DNA of 62,094 nucleotides from CAZJDM01 sp964544765 (GTDB taxonomy: Bacteria > Bdellovibrionota_B > Oligoflexia > CAYFLR01), in assembly GCA_964544765.1 (NCBI GenBank), contig CAZJDM010000003.1:1-62094 (forward strand). The letters run 5' to 3'. The notes under the pieces were generated by a model that did not search any database, was not told the origin of the DNA, and was given only the letters and a program-made list of their open reading frames with translations. Every line of letters begins with the position of its first letter. Position 1 is the first letter of the stretch. Position numbers and translations under genes: made by a program. This document shows, in pieces, positions 9,302 to 16,739 of the stretch.

Positions 9302-9483
9302 AAAACGGTCTTGTTCAATCATTATTAAAAAAACAAATAATGGCTGTTCAAATCAAATTATGTAAGGAGAATTTATCCTCTTCCAGGCTGATAAAAAGAA
9401 GTAGAGTGGAGATTAGGACAATTGTTTCTGTTTTTAAAAAAAGGTATGCTCAAACTAAAAGGTTATTTATTCTATCTAACTGA
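9298..9483 (+). other. -1 frame continuation of the upstream pseudopilin-like gene
   Basis: The frame read after a -1 slip on the A run at 9289-9297 stays open for 61 codons, from CTA at 9298 to TGA at 9481. It encodes a basic, helix-prone segment containing LVQSLLKKQIMAVQIKL and VSVFKKRYAQTKRLF. There is no good independent SD and start that would make it a separate gene. It is either a programmed or slippage-derived extension of the 9038 gene or the tail of a gene broken by a one-base change. Confidence 0.45.
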
Positions 9484-9637
9484 GTCAATTATCGTCTGGA
9501 TGAATAGGTAGCTGGTATATTTTATTTTTTTCAAATCCTATCTTAAGACCTGGTTTCATTTTTTACAATTATTTTAATAAATGTTATAATTTTTTTTCCG
9601 AAACATACTATATAGAATAATTTTATTTGAATACTAA
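9302..9637. other. Mostly non-coding spacer after the prepilin pair
   Basis: The first ~180 bases can be read as the frameshifted tail described at 9298-9483. The remainder (about 9484-9637) is very AT-rich, with long T runs near 9527 and 9591. It shows no convincing gene, hairpin terminator or promoter. It ends abruptly at 9638, where similarity to the CAP gene begins. Confidence 0.5.
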
Positions 9638-9777
9638 GTGGTCATTATACCCAGGTTGTATGGGCAGAAAGTAAATCCATCGGATGTGCTATGACAATTT
9701 GTCCAGATAAAGGACAAATTTGGGTTTGTAACTATGATCCAAGGGGAAATATTGTAGGGCGGAAACCGTATTAAATA
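9638..9777 (+). pseudogene. Truncated duplicate of the CAP-domain gene (last ~45 codons)
   Basis: This 140-base segment matches 11378-11517, the 3' end of the CAP-domain lipoprotein gene, with 8 mismatches by eye (about 94% identity). It keeps the frame from GHYTQVVW through the stop codon TAA at 9772-9774. Four of the differences are synonymous and the protein changes are only S/T, I/L and R/Q, so the source copy was under selection before truncation. An in-frame TGA lies just upstream and there is no start, so it cannot make the domain. It forms a direct repeat with the intact gene, with HigBA between them. Confidence 0.85.
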
Positions 9778-9819
9778 TGTTCATAATATATTCGGATGAC
9801 GAGTTAAGACTTTTACATT

Positions 9820-10080
9820 TTAGGCAACTTTTTGCCTTGCTTCCCAAAGATCATATTCTGCTTGCATTCTTACCCACATTTCAGCAGAAGTATCGAGCAC
9901 TTTTTCAAGGATAATAGCAAAAGATGGAGAGATACCTCGCTTTTCATTAACAATTTCATTAATTTTTCGTGGAGAACAATGGCAAAGGGAGGCAAGTTCC
10001 GTTTGATTAAGGTTCATTTCTTTCATATAAATTTCAGACAAGACTTTACCAGGATGCAAGGGATTTGGATTTTTAATCAT
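9820..10080 (-). CDS. higA: HigA-type antitoxin (XRE helix-turn-helix)
   Basis: The 86-residue protein starts with NPLHPGKVL, the N-terminal signature of HigA/VapI antitoxins. An XRE-type helix-turn-helix follows (about 25-62: LNQTELASLC, SPRKINEIVNEKRGISPS), then a short tail containing MWVRMQAEYDLWEA. It should neutralise the adjacent toxin and repress the shared promoter. The toxin gene comes first and ends 2 bases before this ATG. The SD AGAGGT lies inside the toxin's last codons, so translation is probably coupled. Length and gene order are typical of higBA. Confidence 0.9.
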   Translation of the reverse strand: MIKNPNPLHPGKVLSEIYMKEMNLNQTELASLCHCSPRKINEIVNEKRGISPSFAIILEKVLDTSAEMWVRMQAEYDLWEARQKVA

Positions 10081-10082
10081 AA

Positions 10083-10379
10083 TTAACCTCTATGGTAGTT
10101 TTCAATCTTAACCTCAGAGAATTCACCATTTTTGAATTTGAAAGTGATGCACCAAGGCAGTTTGATCGTTACACTCCAATATTTTTTTCGATCTCCTTTT
10201 AGTTTATGAAGTCTAATGTTTGGAGGTTGACCTCTTATTATTAAATCATCAATTGTTTGAGTAGAATGCATTATTGTCAATAGAGCTTTGGTACGAATCC
10301 AAATATCTTTAGGCAGGGTTCTAGAACTATTTTTTTCCCAAATGTCTCTAGCGATTTTATTAGCAAAATTTATAATCAC
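10083..10379 (-). CDS. higB: HigB-type toxin (RelE superfamily mRNA interferase)
   Basis: The 98-residue protein has the HigB pattern: a basic N-terminal helix, RLHKLKGDRKKYWSVTI, then a strand with ITFKFKNGEFSEVKIENYH and a C-terminal RG. HigB toxins cleave mRNA on the ribosome. The GTG start has GAGGTG upstream. A promoter with TTTACA, 16 bases and TATAGT lies just upstream on the same strand, and an imperfect palindrome overlaps its -35. The pair lies between a truncated and an intact CAP gene, which suggests it arrived with, or was trapped by, a local duplication. Confidence 0.9.
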   Translation of the reverse strand: MIINFANKIARDIWEKNSSRTLPKDIWIRTKALLTIMHSTQTIDDLIIRGQPPNIRLHKLKGDRKKYWSVTIKLPWCITFKFKNGEFSEVKIENYHRG

Positions 10380-10397
10380 TCAAACACCTCGAATTAC

Positions 10398-10425
10398 ACT
10401 ATACCACATTCTGTAATAATGTAAA
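10398..10425 (-). promoter_or_regulatory. higBA promoter, sigma-70 type
   Basis: On the minus strand the -35 TTTACA (10420-10425) and -10 TATAGT (10398-10403) are separated by 16 bases. They lie about 20-45 bases before the higB GTG at 10379. Confidence 0.6.
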
Positions 10426-10432
10426 TAATTAC
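10413..10432. promoter_or_regulatory. Candidate HigA operator
   Basis: A 20-base imperfect palindrome runs from GTAAT to ATTAC, with 16 of 20 positions symmetric. It overlaps the -35 of the higBA promoter. HigA proteins usually bind such sites to autorepress. The assignment is inference from position and symmetry. Confidence 0.45.
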
Positions 10433-10601
10433 TGTGCGACTATCAGTTGAAAGTTTTCTGTAATATTACTTCTTTTGAAATATTTGATCTCGTATTTTCA
10501 TGCTCATCATGTAAAATATTAATATTATATGTATATTTGTGTTTTTGTAATCGATTAGCTAATTGAGAAAAAATCCGTGAAGCGTAATCAGTATATGCGG
10601 T

Positions 10602-10658
10602 TATCTGTATTCTGGAACGCCTGGTTCTGACCCTGAATCAAGCTACAGAATACGGATA
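10602..10658. repeat. Nested stem-loop upstream of the CAP gene
   Basis: TATCTGTATTCTG (10602-10614) pairs with CAGAATACGGATA (10646-10658), 13 bases with a single G-U type pair. Inside it, GGTTC pairs with GAATC around a 7-base loop. There is no trailing T run, so it is not a standard terminator. It lies ~100 bases before the CAP gene and could be a leader structure or the remnant end of a mobile element. Confidence 0.45.
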
Positions 10659-10761
10659 GCACACAGTATTTAGAAGATTTAGTAAATTTTCTGGTATGCT
10701 TTACAAATATTTATTTTATTAAACTTAGTAGAAGTTCATGTAAATTAATGGAGTTATTGAT

Positions 10762-11514
10762 ATGAAAAAATCCTATGTGTTTTTAGTTATTTTAGTATTA
10801 ATTGGTGTTAGTTGTAGTGATGAAGACCAGATATTGGATAGTGGTTCTCAATCAAGTGAAGAACATACATCGAACGATAGTTCCTCATCAGATGAAGAGC
10901 AAACGTCAGATGATAGTACTCAGTCAAATGAAGAGCAATCCTCAGATGATAGATCTCCATCAAATGAAGGTCAATCATCGGATGATAGCTCTCCATCAGA
11001 AGAGTCAACTTCTTCAGATGACAATCAAGAATCAAGTAGTGAGACAGGGGTCCTTGCTGGTATTACAGATGCTCATAATAGAGCTAGAGCTAATGTTGGG
11101 GTGTCTGGATTGACGTGGTCCAATACGATAGCTTCTTTTGCCAAAGAATGGGCGGATTATTTAGCTCAACAAAACAATTGTAAAATGAAACATCGACCGA
11201 GTAGTGGATCATATGCTCAAAAATATGGGGAAAATATCTATTGGGCAAGTGCCCTTTCATCTAGTGATGGTACAGATTCGGTGCAAGATATTTCATCTAG
11301 TGTTCCAGTTACTAACTGGGACGATGAAAAACAGTATTATGATTATGAAAGCAATAGTTGCCAAAGTGGACAAGTTTGTGGTCATTATACCCAGGTTGTA
11401 TGGGCGGAAAGTAAAACGCTCGGATGTGCTATGACAATTTGTCCAGATAAAGGACAAATTTGGGTATGTAATTATGATCCAAGAGGAAATATTGTAGGGC
11501 AGAAACCGTATTAA
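10762..11514 (+). CDS. CAP/SCP-domain lipoprotein with Ser/Asp/Glu repeat linker
   Basis: The 250-residue protein has a lipoprotein-type signal (Cys18 in IGVSC), then an acidic Ser-rich linker built from 12-residue repeats (31-~92), then a CAP/SCP domain (about 98-250). CAP landmarks are HNRARANVGV, the CAP1-like GHYTQVVWAES and the CAP2-like VCNYDPRGN. Several Cys residues could form disulfides. Such secreted proteins are widespread and their biochemical role in bacteria is poorly defined. GGAG lies about 9 bases before the ATG. A truncated copy of its 3' end lies at 9638-9777. Confidence 0.9.
   Translation: MKKSYVFLVILVLIGVSCSDEDQILDSGSQSSEEHTSNDSSSSDEEQTSDDSTQSNEEQSSDDRSPSNEGQSSDDSSPSEESTSSDDNQESSSETGVLAGITDAHNRARANVGVSGLTWSNTIASFAKEWADYLAQQNNCKMKHRPSSGSYAQKYGENIYWASALSSSDGTDSVQDISSSVPVTNWDDEKQYYDYESNSCQSGQVCGHYTQVVWAESKTLGCAMTICPDKGQIWVCNYDPRGNIVGQKPY
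10852..11031 (+). repeat. 36-base in-frame tandem repeat, about 4-5 units
   Basis: Units start at 10852, 10888, 10924, 10960 and a degenerate one at 10996. Each encodes 12 residues of the form S-x-E-E-Q-x-S-D-D-S-x-x. The repeat forms the surface linker of the CAP lipoprotein. Such arrays often change unit number by slippage. Confidence 0.8.
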
Positions 11515-11539
11515 ATAAAAGTTCACTCCTGGGAAGTAA

Positions 11540-11875
11540 TCAAAGCGAAGACTTAAAAATAATTCGACTGTTTTGGGCGATTTCAAAAGCTATTGATCCA
11601 ATTTGTGGATCCGTTAATTCATGTGGGGTCAAAGCGATAGGTTCTATGTCATTGTCTATGTTTACTTTTAGTCGGTTTAATAATTTTAACGCAATAATAT
11701 AGTCCATTCCTAAAAAATCAGTACTTATGATTGCTAAATCAATATCACTATATTTATGGGATTTACGGTGGTAGTAAGAACCGAATAGCCTGATTTCAAT
11801 ATTATCGAACAGAGAGTCAAGTAATTTACCATATTTGATAGAAACTTCTTCTATTTCAACAATTGTTCGGCCCAT
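11540..11875 (-). CDS. MNT-type nucleotidyltransferase, partner of HEPN protein
   Basis: The 111-residue protein carries the minimal nucleotidyltransferase motif LFGSYYHRKSHKYSDIDLAI, with the GS and the DxD dyad correctly spaced; the usual Arg-Gly is replaced by His-Arg. In known MNT/HEPN modules the nucleotidyltransferase modifies and inactivates the HEPN partner. The start ATG at 11875 lies inside the end of the HEPN gene (25-base overlap), so the two are coupled. It is convergent with the CAP gene. The assignment as toxin-antitoxin is from family knowledge. Confidence 0.85.
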   Translation of the reverse strand: MGRTIVEIEEVSIKYGKLLDSLFDNIEIRLFGSYYHRKSHKYSDIDLAIISTDFLGMDYIIALKLLNRLKVNIDNDIEPIALTPHELTDPQIGSIAFEIAQNSRIIFKSSL

Positions 11876-12255
11876 TTCAATAATTCCTCTGTTTTACTTA
11901 TATAGCTATTAAGTGAATCTTTGGTTAAGGATTGAGATAAGGACTCTCTATATGTTGGGTATCTAGCCAGAATATAATAAGGATTTAGCCCTGTAAATAA
12001 TTTATTATACACTTTTAATTCGGTTTTTTTATTAGTTATTAAAGTGGCTAGTTTTGCTAAATCATGTATATATGGAGGTTGATCGTTGTGAATACTGATG
12101 AACAATCCTTTTAAAATTTTTTCATTCGTTTGTTGTAAATTAAAGGCACAATGAAGAAGCTTATTATGTTTAAAAGCTATAATAGCCATATCAAAGTCGC
12201 TAACTGCCAAATCATACCATTTTGAGGTAATTAAATTTTTCTTTTTTTTTGTCAT
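11851..12255 (-). CDS. HEPN-domain protein
   Basis: The 134-residue all-helical protein matches the HEPN pattern: WYDLAVSDFDMAIIAF, CAFNLQQTNEKILKGLF, IHDLAKLATLI and YYILARYPTYRES. It precedes and overlaps the nucleotidyltransferase gene by 25 bases, the usual HEPN-MNT arrangement. A clear R-x4-H RNase motif of the HepT subgroup is not visible. It therefore belongs rather to the RYP-containing HEPN group, and nuclease activity is uncertain. Confidence 0.8.
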   Translation of the reverse strand: MTKKKKNLITSKWYDLAVSDFDMAIIAFKHNKLLHCAFNLQQTNEKILKGLFISIHNDQPPYIHDLAKLATLITNKKTELKVYNKLFTGLNPYYILARYPTYRESLSQSLTKDSLNSYISKTEELLKWAEQLLK

Positions 12256-12418
12256 TCTATTGATCCAAATACAATGTTATCTAATAGACTAATTAAACAA
12301 TTTTGACTTGTTAGAATTGATTAAGAATATTTACTCTTCATAAGTTAATATAATTTAATTCAGATTGAAAATACAGTCTTATTTCCTAAAAAATTGTCTA
12401 ATACTTTAAATTACCCAG

Positions 12419-12448
12419 TTGACATACTCAAGATTCAGTAGATACAAT
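12419..12448 (+). promoter_or_regulatory. Sigma-70 promoter of the ExbB/TolQ-like gene
   Basis: The -35 is a perfect TTGACA (12419-12424) and the -10 is TACAAT (12443-12448), with an 18-base spacer. Transcription would start near 12455, giving a ~50-base leader before the ATG at 12506. It is among the best sigma-70 matches noticed in the window. Confidence 0.65.
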
Positions 12449-12505
12449 ATCGTGAGGCAACAAAGATCTAATTCTTAACATGATAGAACTTATTAGGGGG
12501 GATTA

Positions 12506-13126
12506 ATGAATTTAACAGCTAACCTATTAGAACTTACTTCATCGGGCGGTGAATGGGTTCTGTGGATTTTAATTGTACTGAGTTTTTTCTCTTTAGCAGT
12601 GATTATTGAACGAGCTGTTTATATTAGTTTTAGACAAAATCGAGATTCAGGTTTGACGGCCAATTTATTATTATATTTAAAAGATAAGAAAGTAAATGAA
12701 GCTATTGAATATATAACCCAAAAACCAACCGTTCAATCTCAGGTTTTAAGGGTTGGTTTAGAAAATATTGATAAGGGATCTGTATATGTTGGAGAGCTAA
12801 TGGAGAGTCAAACCTTGTTAGAACGTAAACGCTTATCAAAAAGGCTGGTATTCTTGGCGACTGTTGGTAGTAATGCTCCATTTATAGGTTTATTTGGAAC
12901 AGTTTTAGGAATTATCAAAGCTTTTAGAGATTTATCATTAAATATTTCTGGTGGAGTTGATGCAGTTATGGCCGGTATTTCCGAAGCATTGGTAGCTACA
13001 GCTGTCGGATTGTTTGTGGCTATACCAGCTACCTTAGCGTATAACTATTTTCAAAAACAAATTCGAGTTATCTTTTGGGACACTGATTCTCTTACCAAAA
13101 CCGTTCTAGCCAATCTTCGACAATGA
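12506..13126 (+). CDS. MotA/TolQ/ExbB-family proton channel, solitary
   Basis: The 206-residue protein has three membrane segments (about 15-38, 105-135 and 150-175). It has the diagnostic LATVGSNAPFIGLFGTVLGIIKAF (117-140) and the VATAVGLFVAIPA segment of ExbB/TolQ proteins. These form the proton-driven motor with ExbD/TolR for outer-membrane energisation or division. A strong AGGGGGG SD precedes the ATG. No ExbD/TolR, TonB or TolA gene follows; the next gene is convergent lptG. The partner must lie elsewhere, so ExbB and TolQ cannot be told apart. Confidence 0.85.
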   Translation: MNLTANLLELTSSGGEWVLWILIVLSFFSLAVIIERAVYISFRQNRDSGLTANLLLYLKDKKVNEAIEYITQKPTVQSQVLRVGLENIDKGSVYVGELMESQTLLERKRLSKRLVFLATVGSNAPFIGLFGTVLGIIKAFRDLSLNISGGVDAVMAGISEALVATAVGLFVAIPATLAYNYFQKQIRVIFWDTDSLTKTVLANLRQ

Positions 13127-13178
13127 TTAAGCCACAGCTCGACAAATTGTTCATTTCAAACTTGAATTATATCTCGCG

Positions 13179-14261
13179 TTATTTATTAATTCTTTTTAGT
13201 AAATAAATTCCCAACAAAAGAAAGATAATATTAGCTCCCCAAGCTCCAATGAAAGGATGAAGGTCATTGGTTCTGCCTAGGGTTCGGCAGATGGATAATA
13301 CAACCCAGTAAGCCATACCTATACCAATGGAAATTACAATGCCTAGCGCCATACTTCCACTACGTTCTTTGATTAAAGCAAAAGGGATCCCTAAAATACA
13401 CATGACGATATTAATAAACGGGTAGGCGATTTTTAGATATAACTCAACTTCCAATTGAGAAACGTCAATTCCTTCAAGAGTATTCTTTTCAATAAATTTT
13501 GCAAGTTGGCTATAGCCCATTTGTTCTGGTTTCTGTTCAATGTAGGTTAATTCTGTGGGTTTGCCGGGTAAATGAAGTTCCCTTGATGGAGTAAAATTGG
13601 TACTCACTAGACCTTCTTTAGAAAAAGTACTAGTAGAAATATTAAAAGCGTCCCAGGTATTTTTTTCTTGATTCCATTTAGCTTTCTTTACATCAATTCT
13701 TGTTTTTAAGTTAAAACCATCGGCGAACTCAAATATAGATATTCCCGACAAGGTTTTCTTATCTCTAGATAAGTGTTGTATGTTGTAAAATCGATTATTT
13801 TCCTTTATCCAGTTTTTATCCATGATATCAATTGAATTGGATTTCTTTCTAATGGAGGTTCGATCTAATCTTTGAAGAGCTTTTGATGAAAAGGGAACCA
13901 ACAAATTGATTATCGCTAAATTGACAAAGAAAATAAGTGAAGCCAAAAGTAGAAAAGGTAACGTTATACGAAATAACGATAACCCACAAGATTGCATGGC
14001 CACAATTTCAGCATTTCTGGATAAAAGGATTAAGGTGATTATTACGGCTAATAGTACTGCTAAGGGGGAGAATAGGATAAACTGTTCGGGAACCGAAAAG
14101 AGATAATATTGAGTAATGGTCCACCAATCTGCATTATATCGCACAAAATAATTAGGATTCTTTTCGATAAAATCAATTAATACAAAAATTCCTAACGAAA
14201 AAAATATCGTTATAAGATAATATTTTAAAAAATCTCTACCGATATACTTAAAAAATATCAT
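13179..14261 (-). CDS. lptG: LPS export permease LptG
   Basis: The 360-residue protein has the YjgP/YjgQ topology: helices at about 12-30, 60-80 and 100-125, a large periplasmic beta-jellyroll domain (~135-265), and three C-terminal helices ending in LLKRINK. With LptF and LptB it extracts lipopolysaccharide from the inner membrane. It follows lptF by 3 bases with AAGG upstream of the ATG, the usual lptF-lptG order. That order is the reason for calling this copy LptG. It proves an LPS-bearing outer membrane. Confidence 0.88.
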   Translation of the reverse strand: MIFFKYIGRDFLKYYLITIFFSLGIFVLIDFIEKNPNYFVRYNADWWTITQYYLFSVPEQFILFSPLAVLLAVIITLILLSRNAEIVAMQSCGLSLFRITLPFLLLASLIFFVNLAIINLLVPFSSKALQRLDRTSIRKKSNSIDIMDKNWIKENNRFYNIQHLSRDKKTLSGISIFEFADGFNLKTRIDVKKAKWNQEKNTWDAFNISTSTFSKEGLVSTNFTPSRELHLPGKPTELTYIEQKPEQMGYSQLAKFIEKNTLEGIDVSQLEVELYLKIAYPFINIVMCILGIPFALIKERSGSMALGIVISIGIGMAYWVVLSICRTLGRTNDLHPFIGAWGANIIFLLLGIYLLKRINK

Positions 14262-14264
14262 TAA

Positions 14265-15521
14265 TTACCTTCTTTTGGACCGGAAGAATAGGTTTTTTAG
14301 TTTGCTAATAGCTTTAAAGAAGAATCCCTCTATTGCATAGAACATAGGTGATTCAATTATCATTCTTTGATTTCTCCTATGAAAATAAAATACTGCGGCT
14401 CCCATAAAAAATATATTTGGTCCCCATGAAGCTAATATAGGATCAATTAAACCACGTTCGGCTAGATTTTTGGCTATCATTATAAATAAATAGTATACAA
14501 GGATAGTTATAATGCCTACTACATAACCTCTTGACTTACCACTTCGTGGTCCTTGCAAACCAAGGGGCATGCCAAATAATCCAAATATAATACAAGCAAA
14601 TGGAAGAGAAAGTTTTTGATTTAGTAAGAAAATAGCTCGGTAATAATGATGATCCAATACTTTTTTCTTGCTCTCGATATAGCGGATCATTTCGTTAGGG
14701 TACATAGCCTGATAGTGGTTAGTAATCTCACGAGCCGAAAAACTGATGGTATTTTCAAATAATTCTACTAGGTCAATATCTCCTTGTTTGAAAGTCATCA
14801 TTTCATAATATTCTTGAGGAGATTTGCCGTGGAATTCGCCATTTATGAGTCGTAGTACGGCAATTTTGTTTTCCTCATCAGCTATAACCTCTCCTTCTTT
14901 AGAGAAAATATAGGAATTAGATGATTTGGCTTTACTAGCCAAAAGAATTTCTTTCAATTTGGAGTTTTGGTCGGATAGATCAGTTACGTAAAGGGTTTGA
15001 CCAAAAAAGTCCTGAATAAAACTACCTGCTTTTAATTTAGTCTTTAAAAGAATTGCCGCTTTACTTTTTCCTTCCATAGCAAGATGGTTATTAAAATATT
15101 TTTTGCTCCAGGGATCAAGATAGGATGATGCGTATGCTGTCATACCAAAACAAACTAGAGATAGACAAAGGACCACAGGATATAAATCAAAGAGGCTGAT
15201 TCCCACGGCATTCATAGCAGTATATTCCTCATCGCTCGATAAACGAGCAAAAGCAATAATAGTAGCTAAAAATAAAGAAATAGGGATGGTGAAATTTAAA
15301 AAGGGGGGAACAAGTAGGAAAAAAGATATGAAAATTGTTTCTAAGGATATTCCATACTCAAAGATCATTTGACTAAGTTTTAAAATTTGAAAAATAACCA
15401 GAATGGTTGAAAATAAAAGAATTCCAATAAAAAATAAGGGAAGAATCTCTTTAAGAATATATAAGTTTATTCTTATTTTGTTAACGGGTTTAATATATTT
15501 GACGTTGTTGTAAAAATCCAT
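14265..15521 (-). CDS. lptF: LPS export permease LptF
   Basis: The 418-residue YjgP/YjgQ-family permease has helices near 20-42, 60-85 and 105-130, a periplasmic domain (~140-290) and C-terminal helices (~300-390), followed by a basic cytoplasmic tail ending KRR. The first half carries the ARLSSDEEYTAMNAVGIS coupling segment that contacts the LptB ATPase. It is immediately upstream of lptG and 25 bases downstream of a beta-barrel gene. The SD is weak (GAGAA). LptB, LptC, LptA and LptD are not in this window. Confidence 0.88.
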   Translation of the reverse strand: MDFYNNVKYIKPVNKIRINLYILKEILPLFFIGILLFSTILVIFQILKLSQMIFEYGISLETIFISFFLLVPPFLNFTIPISLFLATIIAFARLSSDEEYTAMNAVGISLFDLYPVVLCLSLVCFGMTAYASSYLDPWSKKYFNNHLAMEGKSKAAILLKTKLKAGSFIQDFFGQTLYVTDLSDQNSKLKEILLASKAKSSNSYIFSKEGEVIADEENKIAVLRLINGEFHGKSPQEYYEMMTFKQGDIDLVELFENTISFSAREITNHYQAMYPNEMIRYIESKKKVLDHHYYRAIFLLNQKLSLPFACIIFGLFGMPLGLQGPRSGKSRGYVVGIITILVYYLFIMIAKNLAERGLIDPILASWGPNIFFMGAAVFYFHRRNQRMIIESPMFYAIEGFFFKAISKLKNLFFRSKRR

Positions 15522-15546
15522 TCAAATTTCTCATTTTTTTATTTTG

Positions 15547-16674
15547 TTAAAATATATACTTATAATAACAAAATCCACCCGGTTGTCGATCTCCATGTTC
15601 ACTACGTCGTATTCCATTTTCTCTTTTTTCCCCTCCCCTAAAATATCCACCAAGGTTGAGGGTGTGATTGGTGGTAGTAATACTAAAAGCTAAGCGGCTG
15701 ACCCAACTTCTATCTTGAAAGTTTAGAATAGCTATGTTGTTGATGTTATAATGACGGGTTAAATAAATAATTAGTTGAGAACCGATGATTCTTTGACCCA
15801 AAGCATTTGTGGAGTACGGAGCTGAACCTCTTTCACTGGCTTCAAAAGCATCAAATTCACTCGGATCATTTTTCCCAAAACCATTAACATATAATTCCAG
15901 TGTCGCTAGTATTGTTGTTGGTACTTGATATCTAATTTGGGAGGCCAGTGAGAAATAGCCTTTACTATTTTTATCTAGAGTTAAAGCAAATTCAGAACTG
16001 ACTCCAAAATATTTTAAACGAGTTGAGATATCTCCGCTGATAATAGTGTCCTTATTATTAACCCCTAAAACGTTCAAATTTAACTGAACTTCATCTACTT
16101 GATGTTTGGCTCTGAACAAAAATTTTGCATTGGTTAATAGTATGAAATGAATTTCTGATGATTGTGCCGCTTGCCATTGATATAAAAAGGCATCAATTGG
16201 TTCTTGTTTATCATGCGATAAAATATCAATTGGTGAAAAGAAGTTGGAGGGAGAAAAAAGAGAAAAAGGACTTAGAGTATAATAAAACCTACCAAGAGTG
16301 TAGGTCATCTGGGAGTCATTGTATTTGAAAGATAATAACTTTACTAATGGTTTAATTTCAGAAGGTTTTTTTAAAAAATATTTTTCGTCTTTAAAAGTAT
16401 GCTTAGTAAGTAGTCCTAATTTAGTATAGTAACCTAATTGCCATATTTGCCCTTTTGATCCTACCAATAAATTGTTTTCGTTATAATTATCTAGATTCTC
16501 GTTGCGTAGGATAAAAAAAGATCCTTCTCCAATAAATTCTCCAGTAAAGAACTTTTTTTCTTCTGGAGAAGTGGAACTATCCGTTGGAGACGAAATGCCA
16601 GCTTGTAATATGTTAAATCCATATCCAGTTGCAAAAAGTGTAAGTATCAGTTTGAATGTTAAATTGATTACCAC
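15547..16674 (-). CDS. Putative outer-membrane beta-barrel protein upstream of lptFG
   Basis: The 375-residue protein has a signal peptide (about 1-25, cut near LQA) and then mostly alternating aromatic/polar beta-strands with short turns, ending in Tyr-Ile-Phe as outer-membrane proteins do. The family is not recognised. The GTG start has AGGAG a few bases upstream. It lies between ssb (65 bases away) and lptF (25 bases), so it is probably transcribed with the LPS exporter. A role linked to LPS or envelope assembly is suggested only by context. It is too short and lacks the layout expected of LptD. Confidence 0.7.
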   Translation of the reverse strand: MVINLTFKLILTLFATGYGFNILQAGISSPTDSSTSPEEKKFFTGEFIGEGSFFILRNENLDNYNENNLLVGSKGQIWQLGYYTKLGLLTKHTFKDEKYFLKKPSEIKPLVKLLSFKYNDSQMTYTLGRFYYTLSPFSLFSPSNFFSPIDILSHDKQEPIDAFLYQWQAAQSSEIHFILLTNAKFLFRAKHQVDEVQLNLNVLGVNNKDTIISGDISTRLKYFGVSSEFALTLDKNSKGYFSLASQIRYQVPTTILATLELYVNGFGKNDPSEFDAFEASERGSAPYSTNALGQRIIGSQLIIYLTRHYNINNIAILNFQDRSWVSRLAFSITTTNHTLNLGGYFRGGEKRENGIRRSEHGDRQPGGFCYYKYIF

Positions 16675-16739
16675 TGCTCCTAAAAACCTATGTAAAGCTT
16701 GGTTTTCATAAAATTTTAGGTAATTCGCTCTCCCTACTA

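Larger units (their letters stand above)
10380..10761. other. Spacer between divergent higBA and the CAP lipoprotein gene
   Basis: This 382-base region has no gene. It holds the higBA promoter and operator at its left end, a long imperfect hairpin at 10602-10658 and the 5' region of the CAP gene. The middle part (about 10440-10600) is AT-rich with no structure recognised. Confidence 0.5.

Noticed and set aside
10808..11035. Antisense and alternate-frame open stretches over the CAP linker
   Set aside because: They arise from the 36-base repeat, which leaves other frames open.
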